Under the pieces are notes generated by a model that was not told the DNA's origin, made no database searches, and saw only the letters and a program-made list of their open reading frames with translations. DNA of 64,000 nucleotides from CADEDH01 sp047974625 (GTDB lineage Bacteria > Actinomycetota > Acidimicrobiia > Acidimicrobiales > SZUA-35): assembly GCA_047974625.1 (NCBI GenBank), contig JBKECK010000054.1, forward strand, positions 1 through 64,000, in the 5' to 3' direction. The translations under genes and the position numbers were made by a program. Below, piece after piece: positions 49,412-57,984 of this stretch (position 1 is the stretch's first letter; each line of letters begins with the position of its first letter).

Positions 49412-50449
49412 TCAGGTCCGGGTCGGGTACCGCGACCAGACGCCGGTCTCGAAGTCGTGGATCTTGCACTCGCGCGTGGCGCGGAGGTAGGCGCGCACCG
49501 AGATCCGCCGTTCCACGACGTCCGCGGGATGGGCGCGTTGGATGGCGCGGGCGGCCTCGGGTAGGTGGTAGCAAGGGATCCGCATGTCCACGTGGTGGGG
49601 TATGTGGACCATGATCCAGTGGAAGAACAGTTCCCACCCAGGTGGGCCCCACAGGATCGTGGTGCCCTCCACCTGGCCGCGGTAGCGGTTCCAGTCCCGC
49701 CGGGTCCACCAGCGGATGTCAGGGTCGATGTGGTGGACATAGACGACCCAGCCGATGGTCTGGACGAAGAGCAGGAACGGGACGACGAACAGTTTGACGA
49801 AGGTCCACACTCCGGCCCCGATCCCGCTGGACAGTGCAAGGCTGGCCGCCAGAGCCAGAGCGATGAAGGCGACCACCAGCGCCTGGTCGCGCCGCATGGC
49901 CTGGGCCCACCGTTCCGGCGGCCGGAAGGTGACCATCTTGTTGAACCAGACGTCGCGGAGGTAGTAGCTGCCCGAGCCGAGCGGGCCCCACTCCAGGCGG
50001 TGCCGCAGTCGGGCCAGGCAACCCATGCCGTCCCACTCCGCCCGGGTGATCGGATGCCACACGAAGTCCATGCCCTGGCGCAGGGTGTGGCCGTGGTGGA
50101 CCCGGTTGTGGCCGAACTTCCACTGCTCGGTGGCGTGCCACGACGGCAGCATGGTGAGCCGGGCCGTGGCCTCGTTCAGCCGGCTGGAATCGAACAGCGC
50201 CCCGTGGGCGGCGTCGTGGCCGAGCACGAACAGGCCGGCGACGGCCAAGCCGGCGAGTAGCCACAGGGGAACCAGCAGCAGGGGGTTGTCGGTGGACGCC
50301 AGACCGCACAGAGCCAGGCCGTAGACGCCCAAGTCCCGTCCGATCAGGAACAGGCCCCGGGCCGTCGAGCGTCGATAACACGAGGACGGGATGATGTCGA
50401 TGACCGGCTTCAGGCCGGTCGGTCTGCCTTCGGGTTCCGTCACGGTCAT
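49412..50449 (-). CDS. Membrane fatty acid desaturase
   Basis: A 345-residue membrane di-iron enzyme. The three His boxes are HDAAH (about residue 79), HNRVHH (about 114) and HIPHH (about 282), with an extra HH in YVHHID. Four helices separate them as in acyl-lipid or acyl-CoA desaturases, and related carotenoid hydroxylases and ketolases. It introduces a double bond or hydroxyl using O2 and an electron donor that is not encoded nearby. A perfect 20-bp palindrome 14 bases upstream of the ATG suggests control by a TetR-type regulator, as is common for desaturase genes. Confidence 0.87.
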   Translation of the reverse strand: MTVTEPEGRPTGLKPVIDIIPSSCYRRSTARGLFLIGRDLGVYGLALCGLASTDNPLLLVPLWLLAGLAVAGLFVLGHDAAHGALFDSSRLNEATARLTMLPSWHATEQWKFGHNRVHHGHTLRQGMDFVWHPITRAEWDGMGCLARLRHRLEWGPLGSGSYYLRDVWFNKMVTFRPPERWAQAMRRDQALVVAFIALALAASLALSSGIGAGVWTFVKLFVVPFLLFVQTIGWVVYVHHIDPDIRWWTRRDWNRYRGQVEGTTILWGPPGWELFFHWIMVHIPHHVDMRIPCYHLPEAARAIQRAHPADVVERRISVRAYLRATRECKIHDFETGVWSRYPTRT

Positions 50450-50463
50450 GCCGCGACTCTAAG

Positions 50464-50483
50464 CCTACCTACCGGTAGGTAGG
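50464..50483. promoter_or_regulatory. Perfect 20-bp palindrome upstream of the desaturase gene
   Basis: CCTACCTACC followed directly by GGTAGGTAGG is a perfect palindrome, made of the tetramer CCTA repeated on each side of the centre. It lies 14 bases before the start codon. Size and symmetry fit a TetR-family operator. No tetR-like gene is adjacent. Confidence 0.6.
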
Positions 50484-50521
50484 GAGTGGTCGATCGACAC
50501 ACTGACGACCCCGGGGCGCAA

Positions 50522-50553
50522 ATCGGCCCGGCGGGCGATACCGCCGGGCCGAT
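50522..50553 (-). terminator. Hairpin after the acyl-CoA dehydrogenase gene
   Basis: ATCGGCCCGGCGG and CCGCCGGGCCGAT form a perfect 13-bp stem with a six-base loop, 39 bases after the acyl-CoA dehydrogenase stop (50593). In the minus direction a short TTTG follows. It separates that gene from the desaturase. Confidence 0.7.
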
Positions 50554-50592
50554 GGCCGCGATAGGCGAACCGGAGCCTGGAGGCCCGGATGG

Positions 50593-51789
50593 TCAGCGCT
50601 GGGTGCCGACCTTCAGGTCCTTGAAGGAGACGCCACGGTCGACGGCGATGTCACGGGGCAGGCCCAGGACCCGGTCACCGATGATGTTGCGCTGGATCTC
50701 GTCGGTGCCACCGGCGATGGAGGAGCTGAACGAGCCCACGGTCTGGCGGGCCAGCTCGCCACCCGCCGGGGTGTCCGCCGACCAGGCCTGCGAGGCCGGT
50801 CCGGCCGCGTTCATCAACATCTCCCGCATCCGCCACTGGATCACCGAGCCGAACAGCTTGCCCAGGGAGCCGCCCGGGCCGGGGGTGCGGCCGGTCTGCA
50901 GCTCGGCCCGAGTACGCAGGGCCATGAGTGACTTGGCCGTCTCCATGGAGTAGATCGTCATCAGGTCCTGGCGGACGTTCGCGTCCTCCAGGGCGCCGCC
51001 GGCCTCGGCCGCCGCCTTCAGCATCTTGTAGTTGGGCTGGCTGATCTTGCCGCCGCCGATGGTGCCGATGGCCACCCGCTCGTACATGAGCATGGCCGTG
51101 GCCTGGTTCCAGCCGTTGTTGAGCTCGCCGAGGAGGTGGTCGGCCGGGATCCGGACGTCGGTGAAGAACACCTCGTTGAAGTGGCGGCCACCGTCGATCT
51201 GGTGGATAGGCCGCACCTCGACGCCGGGGGCGTCCATCGGGAGGATGAACATCGAGATACCGGCGTGTTTCACCGCGTCGGGGTCGGTCCGGGCGATCAG
51301 GACCGCGTAGTCGCTGATGTGGGCCAGGGTGGTCCACACCTTCTGGCCGTTGATGATCCACTCGTCGCCGTCTCGCTCGGCCTTGGTCTGCAGGCTGGCC
51401 ACGTCAGAGCCGGCGCCCGGCTCGGAGAACATCTGGCACCACAGGGTTCGCCCGGCGATGTTGTCGGGCATGTAGGTCTTGCGCTGCTCGTCGGTCCCGA
51501 AGTCGTTCAGGACGGGCAGGCACATGCCGTGGCTGATGATGAACTCGTTGTTCATCGTGGGGAACTTGGCCGACTCCTCCCGGAAGATCCGGTCGTGGGC
51601 CTTGGAGAGTCCGGCGCCTCCGAACGCCGCGTCGTACACGATGCCGGCCAACCCGGCCTCGGCCAGGGCCTCCTGGAACCCCTTCTGGGTGGGGTAGTCG
51701 GCGTTGGGGGCGGTGTTGTCAGCCAGGAACTCTCGGACCTTGGTCCTGAACTCCTCGGCTTCGCTGGTGCTGAGTTCTGCGTTGGCCAT
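50593..51789 (-). CDS. Acyl-CoA dehydrogenase
   Basis: A 398-residue flavoenzyme. LWCQMFSEPGAGSDVASL and WIINGQKVWTTLAH are the FAD and substrate loops of the family, and SSSIAGGTDEIQRNIIGDRVLGLPRD is the C-terminal signature. The divergence from short-chain enzymes in FGGAGLSKAHDRIF and the missing standard Glu position suggest a long-chain or steroid/isoprenoid-type member (FadE-like). It catalyses the first step of beta-oxidation; a thiolase lies 650 bases away on the other strand. The start ATG 51789 lies six bases after a TACAAT -10 element, so the mRNA is probably leaderless. Confidence 0.9.
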   Translation of the reverse strand: MANAELSTSEAEEFRTKVREFLADNTAPNADYPTQKGFQEALAEAGLAGIVYDAAFGGAGLSKAHDRIFREESAKFPTMNNEFIISHGMCLPVLNDFGTDEQRKTYMPDNIAGRTLWCQMFSEPGAGSDVASLQTKAERDGDEWIINGQKVWTTLAHISDYAVLIARTDPDAVKHAGISMFILPMDAPGVEVRPIHQIDGGRHFNEVFFTDVRIPADHLLGELNNGWNQATAMLMYERVAIGTIGGGKISQPNYKMLKAAAEAGGALEDANVRQDLMTIYSMETAKSLMALRTRAELQTGRTPGPGGSLGKLFGSVIQWRMREMLMNAAGPASQAWSADTPAGGELARQTVGSFSSSIAGGTDEIQRNIIGDRVLGLPRDIAVDRGVSFKDLKVGTQR

Positions 51790-51795
51790 GGCGAG

Positions 51796-51813
51796 ATTGT
51801 ATGCTGCAATACA
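51796..51813. promoter_or_regulatory. Overlapping -10 element and MarR-type operator between acd and marR
   Basis: TGTAT and ATACA form an inverted repeat with a six-base spacer (51798-51813). On the minus strand TACAAT (51801-51796) is a near-consensus -10, placed so that transcription would begin at the A of the acyl-CoA dehydrogenase ATG. A repressor bound to the palindrome would cover this -10. Confidence 0.55.
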
Positions 51814-51816
51814 GTC

Positions 51817-52404
51817 ATGAGCCAGACAGGTTCCCGAAACGGGCCAGAGCACGAACTGGACGCCCCACCGTGGTTGCGGGTCGAGTCCACGCTCATGGCC
51901 ACCGCTCGTCGCATCCGGGAGGCGTATGACGCCGCCCTCAACACCCTGGAGCTCAACCTGACCACCGCGTCCCTCCTCGCCTACGTAACCGAGCAGGGTC
52001 CGATCACCCAGACGGCCCTGGCCGAACGGATCGGGGTCGGGCGGGCCGCGGCGGGGAGCGCCATCGACCGCCTCGAGGCGCGGGGCCTGCTCACCCGAAC
52101 GGCCGACGAACGGGACCGCCGGGTCCGGTTGGTCGATGTGACTTCCGACGGGCGGGCCACCGCCAATCAGATCACCGACATCGACGGTCGGCTCCGGGAA
52201 CGGCTCCGCCACGACGTCACCCGCCAGGAACGTCAGCAGTTGGCGTCCCTCCTGGTCAGGCTGCAACGAAACGCGGTCACCGCCACCACCGAACTGGTGG
52301 TAGACGGTGCCCCCACGATCCGGCCATCCGGCCCAGACGGCATCGTCGCCGACAATCCCGCCGCGGCGGCCGATGGTCACACCGTTCACCGCAACGACAC
52401 CTGA
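51817..52404 (+). CDS. MarR family transcriptional regulator
   Basis: A 195-residue winged-helix protein. LNLTTASLLAYVTEQGPITQTALAERIGVGRAAAGSAIDRLEARGLLTRTADERDRRVRLVDVT is the complete MarR DNA-binding region, including the wing Asp-x-Arg-Asp-x-Arg. Helices on either side would form the dimer. The last 30 residues are non-conserved. It is divergent from the acyl-CoA dehydrogenase across only 27 bases holding an inverted repeat, so it very likely represses that gene and itself, with an acyl-CoA or aromatic ligand as inducer. It is followed by the thiolase gene. Confidence 0.9.
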   Translation: MSQTGSRNGPEHELDAPPWLRVESTLMATARRIREAYDAALNTLELNLTTASLLAYVTEQGPITQTALAERIGVGRAAAGSAIDRLEARGLLTRTADERDRRVRLVDVTSDGRATANQITDIDGRLRERLRHDVTRQERQQLASLLVRLQRNAVTATTELVVDGAPTIRPSGPDGIVADNPAAAADGHTVHRNDT

Positions 52405-52443
52405 GACCACCAGAATTCCCTTCAGAAAGCAGAGGATCCCCCC

Positions 52444-53622
52444 ATGACCCAATCCATGCGTGAAGCCGTGATCGTCGACGCCGTCCGGACCCCCGGCGGT
52501 CGGCGTAACGGCCAACTGGCCGATTGGCATCCGGTCGACCTGGCCGCCCACGTGCTGAAGGCCCTTCAGGAACGCAACAAACTCGATCCCGAGATCGTCG
52601 ACGACGTGATCATGGGTTGCGTGATGCAGGTCGGAGAGCAGGCCCTCAACATTGGCCGCAACGCCGTGCTGGCCGCCGGCTGGCCCGAGTCCGTCCCTGC
52701 CACCACCGTCGACCGTCAGTGCGGTTCCAGCCAGCAGGCCGTCCACTTCGGCGCCCAGGGCGTCATGGCCGGGGCTTACGACGTGGTCGTGGCCGCCGGG
52801 GTCGAGGTGATGACCCGGACCCCGATGGGCTCCAGCGTGGTCGAGGGCATGGGCTTCCCGTTCCCGGCCTCGATGCAGGAACGCTACGCCGACACCGGCC
52901 TCCCGCCCCAGGGCATCGGGGCCGAGATGATCGCCGACGAGTACGGGTTCACCCGTGAGCAGCTGGACGCCTTCGGGGCCGAGAGCCAGCGTCGGGCCGC
53001 CCAGGCCACCGAGGAGGGCCGGTTCGAGAACGAGATCGTACCCGTGCCGGTGACCGTCGACGGCAAGACCACCACGGTCACCCGCGACGAAGGCATCCGC
53101 GAGGGCACCACCGCCGAGACCCTGGCCAAGCTGAAGCCCGCGTTCAAGGAAGGCGGCAAGGTGACGGCCGGCAACTCGAGCCAGATCTCCGACGGCGCTT
53201 CGGCCGTGCTGATCATGAGCGCCGAGAAGGCGGCCGAGCTGGGCCTCAAGCCCCGGGCCCGCTTCCACAGCTTCGCCGTGGCCGGTACGGACCCGGTGAC
53301 CATGCTGAAAGGCCCGATCCCGGCCACCGGCAAGATCCTGGAGCGTTCTGGACTCACCATCGACGAGATCGACCTGTTCGAGGTCAACGAGGCCTTCGCC
53401 CCGGTCGTCCTGGCCTGGCAGAAGGAGTACGGCGCTGATCTGGCCAAGACCAACGTCAACGGCGGCGCCATCGCTCTTGGGCATCCCCTTGGTTGCTCGG
53501 GCGCCAAGCTGATGGCCACACTCCTCAACGAGCTCGAGCGCACGGGCGGTCGCTACGGCCTCCAGACCATGTGCGAGGGCGGAGGTCTGGCCAACGCCAC
53601 CATCATCGAGCGGCTCGACTGA
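52444..53622 (+). CDS. Acetyl-CoA C-acyltransferase (thiolase)
   Basis: A 392-residue thiolase. The nucleophilic Cys is in VDRQCGSSQQAVHF at about residue 93. NVNGGAIALGHPLGCSGA supplies the catalytic His, and TMCEGGGLANATI the second Cys. The N-terminal VIVDAVRTPGGRRNGQL is typical. It cleaves 3-ketoacyl-CoA in beta-oxidation or joins two acetyl-CoA. A degradative role is favoured by the acyl-CoA dehydrogenase and MarR regulator next to it. It starts 39 bases after marR, and codon use is less GC-extreme than its neighbours (many GAG/AAG Lys and Glu codons), suggesting high expression. Confidence 0.93.
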   Translation: MTQSMREAVIVDAVRTPGGRRNGQLADWHPVDLAAHVLKALQERNKLDPEIVDDVIMGCVMQVGEQALNIGRNAVLAAGWPESVPATTVDRQCGSSQQAVHFGAQGVMAGAYDVVVAAGVEVMTRTPMGSSVVEGMGFPFPASMQERYADTGLPPQGIGAEMIADEYGFTREQLDAFGAESQRRAAQATEEGRFENEIVPVPVTVDGKTTTVTRDEGIREGTTAETLAKLKPAFKEGGKVTAGNSSQISDGASAVLIMSAEKAAELGLKPRARFHSFAVAGTDPVTMLKGPIPATGKILERSGLTIDEIDLFEVNEAFAPVVLAWQKEYGADLAKTNVNGGAIALGHPLGCSGAKLMATLLNELERTGGRYGLQTMCEGGGLANATIIERLD

Positions 53623-53648
53623 GAGCCGGAACGGACCCAGCCCCTCCC

Positions 53649-54488
53649 ATGGCCGAACACACCGCCGATCACAGCGCCGATCACACCGCCGATCACAGCG
53701 CCGAGGAACGGGCCGCCGCCGCGGCCCGGACCTACGCCAACTTCGCCCCGGACGTCGAGCCCGGGCGGTTGGCGGCGTCGCTGGGGCGGCGGATGGGTCC
53801 GTTGGGTCACTTCGCCTACCAGACGGTGGGAGAGATGTGGGACCGGCCCGGGCTGAACCGGCGCGACCGGTCCCTGCTGGTCATCTCGTCGCTGGCCGCC
53901 CAGGCCCGTGACGAGGAGCTGGTGTTGCACACCCAGGTCGGGCTGCGGCATGGACTCACCCGGACCGAGATCGAGGAGATCCTCCCCCACGTGGCCGCTT
54001 ACGCCGGGTTCCCGGCCGCGGTGGCCGCCAGCCGTCAGGTGGACGACGGGCTCCGGATCGCCGAGGGGACCGAGCGGCTCAGCGACCGTTCGGTTCCCCC
54101 GGTGGCATCCGACATGGACCGGGACGAAGCGGCCGCCGAGGTGGTGGCCACCATGCGGGGCCGGGAACCCCGCCGGCCCTCGGTTGAACTCGACGCCTAC
54201 CGGGCCCGGTTCGGCGGGGTGGGCGAGGTCGCCTTCCGGTGGGCGTTCGGGGAGATCTGGTCCCGCCCCTACCTCGATCGGCGGGACCGGTCGGTGGTCG
54301 CCATCTCCATCATGGTCACGCTGGCCATGTCGAGGCAGCTCCACGACCACATCATCTTCGGGATCGAACACGGCCTGACCCCACCCGAGATCCGGGAGAT
54401 CGTCACCCACCTGTCGCTCTACATCGGGATCCCCCGGGCCATGGAGGCCATGACCGTCGTCGACGACAGCCTGCCGCCGGCCAACTGA
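53649..54488 (+). CDS. Double carboxymuconolactone decarboxylase (CMD/AhpD-like) family protein
   Basis: A 279-residue protein with two CMD domains (residues about 55-140 and 190-275), each with LNRRDRSLLVISSLAA / LDRRDRSVVAISIMVTL and a following helix LHTQVGLRHGLTRTEIEE / LHDHIIFGIEHGLTPPEIRE. The AhpD Cys-x-x-Cys is absent, so peroxidase-reductant activity is not expected; lactone decarboxylase-like chemistry is possible. The N-terminus is a (H[TS]AD)4 repeat encoded by 12-bp units. It follows the thiolase by 26 bases and is probably co-transcribed. Convergent with cobT across a strong hairpin. Confidence 0.83.
   Translation: MAEHTADHSADHTADHSAEERAAAAARTYANFAPDVEPGRLAASLGRRMGPLGHFAYQTVGEMWDRPGLNRRDRSLLVISSLAAQARDEELVLHTQVGLRHGLTRTEIEEILPHVAAYAGFPAAVAASRQVDDGLRIAEGTERLSDRSVPPVASDMDRDEAAAEVVATMRGREPRRPSVELDAYRARFGGVGEVAFRWAFGEIWSRPYLDRRDRSVVAISIMVTLAMSRQLHDHIIFGIEHGLTPPEIREIVTHLSLYIGIPRAMEAMTVVDDSLPPAN
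53658..53705 (+). repeat. Four tandem 12-bp repeats in the CMD protein N-terminus
   Basis: CAC(A/-)(C/G)CGCCGAT-type units alternate as CACACCGCCGAT and CACAGCGCCGAT, four in a row, encoding HTAD, HSAD, HTAD, HSAE. The period is in frame. Confidence 0.8.
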
Positions 54489-54521
54489 CCCGGCCGGGGG
54501 TCACCGCCCCCCGGCCGGGTC
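54487..54521. terminator. Bidirectional terminator between the CMD and cobT genes
   Basis: GACCCGGCCGGGGG and CCCCCGGCCGGGTC form a perfect 14-bp stem with a seven-base loop, lying exactly between two convergent genes (stops at 54488 and 54525). Confidence 0.75.
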
Positions 54522-54524
54522 CGG

Positions 54525-55577
54525 TCAGGCTCCGTCGCCGGTGGGCAGGTCGGCCATGGTGGTCAGCGCCCGGGCCGAGGCCTGGAGGATCGGGACGGCC
54601 AGGGCGGCCCCGGTCCCCTCCCCCAGCCGCAGGTCGAGATCCAGCAGGGGACGGAGGGCGAGGGCGTCGATGGCCACGCCGGCAGCCGGCTCGGTGGACC
54701 GGTGACCGATGAGGGCGCAGCCGGCCACCCCGGGTTCGAGACGGTCGGCCACGCACAAGGCGGCGCAGGCGATCACCCCGTCGACCAGGAACGGCACCCG
54801 TTGGTGGGCCGCCTCGGTGTAGAAGCCGGCCAGGGCGGCGATCTCCAGGCCGCCGAGCTCGGACAACAGCTCGATGGCCGTCGGGTCCGTCCCGTGGCCG
54901 GCCGCTCCCCGGGAGGCCCGGAACCGTTCGACGGCCGCCGCCACCAGCGCCCGTTTCGCGTCGAGACCCCCGGTCGGGGTACCGGCGCCCGGACCTGTGA
55001 CCGCGGCGGGATCCGCCCCGGTGACCGCGGCGATGAGGGCGGCCGACGAGGTGGTGTTGCCGATGCCCATCTCTCCGCCGACCAGGCAGTCCGCCCCGGC
55101 CTCGATCTCGGCCCGGGCCCGTTCGACCCCGACCGCTACGGCCTCCGCCGCCTCGTCGCGGGTCATGGCCGGGCCTCGGGCGATCGAGTTCGTGCCCGCC
55201 CTGACCCGACGGGGAATCAGGTTGGTCCCGGCCGGCAGCCGGCCGGCGACGCCGACGTCCACCACGCTGACGTACGCCCCGACCGTGGTGGCGATGGCGT
55301 TGATGGCGGCCGCCCCCCGGCTGATCGTGTCCACCATGGCCACGGTGACCGCGGCCGGCCAGGCGCTCGCCCCGTCCTCCACCACCCCGTGGTCCCCGGC
55401 GAACACCACCACGGCCGGATGCTCCGGGACCGGTGGTGGGCACCGGCCGGCCAGGCCGGCCAGGTGGACGGCCACGTCCTCCATCATCCCGAGGGATCCC
55501 GGTGGTTTCGCCCGGGTGGCCCACCGGCGGCGGGCCGCGGCCATGGCGGCCGGATCGAGACTCGGTGGCTGGGACAT
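54525..55577 (-). CDS. cobT: Nicotinate-nucleotide--dimethylbenzimidazole phosphoribosyltransferase (CobT)
   Basis: A 350-residue enzyme that activates the lower ligand base of cobalamin to its riboside phosphate. AKPPGSLGMMEDVAVHLAGL, VVFAGDHGVVEDGASAWP, GEMGIGNTTSSAAL and the Glu of GHRSTEPAAG (general base) are all family blocks. The start ATG 55577 is directly before the conserved region; the open frame continues upstream only as low-complexity sequence. A gap of 162 bases separates it from cbiB in the same direction. It is the last gene of the cobalamin cluster. Confidence 0.95.
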   Translation of the reverse strand: MSQPPSLDPAAMAAARRRWATRAKPPGSLGMMEDVAVHLAGLAGRCPPPVPEHPAVVVFAGDHGVVEDGASAWPAAVTVAMVDTISRGAAAINAIATTVGAYVSVVDVGVAGRLPAGTNLIPRRVRAGTNSIARGPAMTRDEAAEAVAVGVERARAEIEAGADCLVGGEMGIGNTTSSAALIAAVTGADPAAVTGPGAGTPTGGLDAKRALVAAAVERFRASRGAAGHGTDPTAIELLSELGGLEIAALAGFYTEAAHQRVPFLVDGVIACAALCVADRLEPGVAGCALIGHRSTEPAAGVAIDALALRPLLDLDLRLGEGTGAALAVPILQASARALTTMADLPTGDGA

Positions 55578-55739
55578 CGGTGGTGCACTCCTCGGCCCGA
55601 TCCGCCGGTCGGTTCGTCGGGCCCTCGTGGAACGGCTGGTCCGGTCCGGGACGGGACCGCGCGGTCCGGTCCGGGATCGGGCCACCGACAGTACCGGGGA
55701 TCCGGGCGTCGGGCCGCCCTAACCCGGAACCGGTTCGGG

Positions 55740-56723
55740 TTACCGTCGGATCTGGGCCCGACCGGCCAGCCAGGCCGCGGCCAGGCCGGCCGTGATCAGC
55801 CATTCGATCCCGTCGGCGACGGTCACGGCTCGGCCCACGTCGGCGGGTTCCGGTCGGGGACCGGAGCCGAGGGTGGGCCGCTGTTCCACCCGGTCGTCGT
55901 TGCGGAGCGGACCACCGAGGCGGCGACCCAACGATCCGGCCATGGCCGCCTCGGCTACCCCGGCGTTGGGTGATGGGTGGGCGGAGGCGTCGGCTCTCAC
56001 GGCGGCGGCCACGGCTCCGGCCCGGCCCGGGACGGCCAGGGCGGTCAGCATCCCGACCAGCCGGGCCGGCACCAGGTTGGCCCCGTCGTCGAGGCGGGCC
56101 GACGCCCAGCCGAAGCGGGCGTAGCGGGGGGACCGGTGGCCCACCATGGCGTCCATGGTGTTGACGGCCCGGTAGGCCAGCGCTCCCGGGGCGCCGGCCA
56201 CCAGCGCCCATACCACCGGGCCGGCCACACCGTCGACGGTGTTCTCGGCCACCGATTCGATCACCGCGGCGGCCACCCCGGAGGCGTCGAGCCGGGAGGG
56301 GTCCCGGCCGACCAGGGCGGGCAGCCGGGCCCGGGCGGCCGCCAGATCACCATCGGCCGCGCTCCGGCCGATCCCGCCGGCGGTGCGGCGCAGCTGGGCA
56401 CCGGCGGCCGCCAACCCCACCGCCACCACGGTGGCCGCCGACGGTCCGAGGACGGCCCGCACCGCCAACCCGGTGGCGGCCCCCAGGCCGACCCCGGCCG
56501 CGGTGTAGAGGGCGCCGGGGCCGCGGCGGTCGGCCCACAGGGCGGACTCGACCCGGCCCATGGCCGTACCGAACCAGGCCACCGGGTGGATCCGGTTCGG
56601 AAACTCGGGCAGGACCCGGGAGGCCACCAGGCCCGCCGCCACCGCACCGGCCCGGCGGGCCGCGGCCGCCCCGATCGGTCCAGGCCGGGGGCGGACGCCG
56701 GGGCCGGGGCCGGTGGGCGTCAA
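55740..56723 (-). CDS. cbiB: Adenosylcobinamide-phosphate synthase (CbiB/CobD)
   Basis: A 327-residue membrane enzyme that attaches aminopropanol (phosphate) to adenosylcobyric acid. FPNRIHPVAWFGTAMGRVE is the family N-terminus, followed by SVAENTVDGVAGPVVWALVAGAPGALAYRAVNTMDAMVGHRSPRYARFGWASARLDD, which contains the invariant ENTVDG, AVNTMDAMVG and RYxxFG segments. ANLVPARL comes next. About four helices are visible. The start is a TTG at 56723 overlapping the cobS stop (TTGA); an internal GTG near residue 28 is an alternative. Called cbiB to avoid confusion with the decarboxylase also called cobD. Confidence 0.92.
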   Translation of the reverse strand: MTPTGPGPGVRPRPGPIGAAAARRAGAVAAGLVASRVLPEFPNRIHPVAWFGTAMGRVESALWADRRGPGALYTAAGVGLGAATGLAVRAVLGPSAATVVAVGLAAAGAQLRRTAGGIGRSAADGDLAAARARLPALVGRDPSRLDASGVAAAVIESVAENTVDGVAGPVVWALVAGAPGALAYRAVNTMDAMVGHRSPRYARFGWASARLDDGANLVPARLVGMLTALAVPGRAGAVAAAVRADASAHPSPNAGVAEAAMAGSLGRRLGGPLRNDDRVEQRPTLGSGPRPEPADVGRAVTVADGIEWLITAGLAAAWLAGRAQIRR

Positions 56724-57430
56724 CGGATCCCTTCCGGTGCGGCCACCAGGGTGGCGACGGCCACCGTCTCCGAGATCACGATCAGGGCTCCGAGGACGTC
56801 ACCGGTGAATCCCCCGATCCGCCGCCGGGCCAGGGCCACTACCCCGGCGGCGGCGAGGAGCACGGTGGCCAGGGCGGCCAGGCCCATCCAGCCCGAGGTG
56901 ACCACGAGCAGGCCCCCGGCGGGGATCAGCCACCAGGCCAGCCGGGTGCGTGCCCCCTCCAGGAAGCTGCTGGCCAACCCGGCGGTGCGGGCGTAAGGGA
57001 CGGTGGCGGGCACCAGGGCGGCCATGGTCCGGCTGGCCATCCACACCCCGACCAGGGCCAGCGGGTCGATCCGGGGATCGGACAGCATCGCCGCCCGCAG
57101 GCCGAGGACGAGCACCACGGTGACAAGGGCAAATGCCCCGATCCCAGGATCGGCCATGACGGCCAGGCGGCGTTCCCGTTTCATGTGGGGTAGGAGCCCG
57201 TCGGCTGAGTCGGCCAGGCCGTCGAGGTGGAGGGCCCCGGTTATGACGGCGTCGATGATCACCACCGTCACCCCGGCCGCGAACGGCAGCCACAGGAAGT
57301 GGGCCAGCCGGTAGGCGGCGGCGATGATGAACCCGATCATGGCCCCGACCACCGGGAACCAGGCCAGGGTGGACCGGTTGGGGGCCAGTCCCCGCCCGAA
57401 CACGGTCAGGAACGCCACCGCGCTCATCAT
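56720..57430 (-). CDS. cobS: Adenosylcobinamide-GDP ribazoletransferase (CobS)
   Basis: A 236-residue membrane enzyme that joins adenosylcobinamide-GDP and alpha-ribazole. VAFLTVFGRG is the start of the family. DAVITGALHLDGLADSADGLL holds the Asp-rich motif expected to bind metal and substrate, then RRLAVMADPGIGAFALV follows. Six or seven helices alternate through the rest, ending GDVLGALIVISETVAV. The ATG at 57430 overlaps the cobU stop (ATGA) and the stop overlaps cbiB, so cobU-cobS-cbiB are coupled. Confidence 0.94.
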   Translation of the reverse strand: MMSAVAFLTVFGRGLAPNRSTLAWFPVVGAMIGFIIAAAYRLAHFLWLPFAAGVTVVIIDAVITGALHLDGLADSADGLLPHMKRERRLAVMADPGIGAFALVTVVLVLGLRAAMLSDPRIDPLALVGVWMASRTMAALVPATVPYARTAGLASSFLEGARTRLAWWLIPAGGLLVVTSGWMGLAALATVLLAAAGVVALARRRIGGFTGDVLGALIVISETVAVATLVAAPEGIR

Positions 57431-57984
57431 CGGCCCGGCCCCGATCCGGCGGGGGGCGGGCCCAGCTCCAGGGCCCGGCCGGCCACCACCAGCAGGGCCC
57501 GGGTGGCCACCGCGGCGACGGCCTGGTTCACCAGGCCGAGGGCGTCCACGTAACGGCGGCCGAGCTCGGTGGAGGGATGGACAGCCAGGCCGACCTCCTC
57601 GGTCACGAGCACGGTGGGGGCCAACCGGGCCGCCCGGGCCGTGAGGGCGGCCACCAGGGGGGCGGGGTCGGCGGTGAGGTCTGGGTGGCGGGTCACCCAG
57701 GTCCCGAGTGAATCGACCAGGACCGGCGCCGGTTCGGTGTCCGGTCCCGGCTGGAGCGCGGCCACGAGATCGTCGGGATGGTGGCACTCGATCGTGGTCC
57801 ACGACGCCGGCCGGCGAGCCCGGTGGGCGGCGATCCTGGCCCGGTGGTCGGCGTCGGCGGGGTCGACGGCGGCGGTGGCGACATAGGTGACGGGCCGGTT
57901 CGTCGCGGCCCCTGCCGCGGCGGCGAGCAGGTCGGCCACCGCCGACTTGCCCGAGCGGGTGCCCCCGAGGACGAGGGTGATCAC
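57427..57984 (-). CDS. cobU: Adenosylcobinamide kinase / guanylyltransferase (CobU/CobP)
   Basis: A 185-residue bifunctional enzyme. GGTRSGKSAVADLL at residues 7-20 is the P-loop. RARIAAHRARRPASWTTIE contains the His that accepts GMP during guanylyl transfer. VLVDSLGTWVTR and VLVTEEVGLAVHPSTELGRRYVDALGLVNQ are the remaining family blocks. It phosphorylates adenosylcobinamide and adds GMP for the CobS step. The GTG start overlaps the cbiZ stop (GTGA). Expected length. Confidence 0.95.
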   Translation of the reverse strand: MITLVLGGTRSGKSAVADLLAAAAGAATNRPVTYVATAAVDPADADHRARIAAHRARRPASWTTIECHHPDDLVAALQPGPDTEPAPVLVDSLGTWVTRHPDLTADPAPLVAALTARAARLAPTVLVTEEVGLAVHPSTELGRRYVDALGLVNQAVAAVATRALLVVAGRALELGPPPAGSGPGR

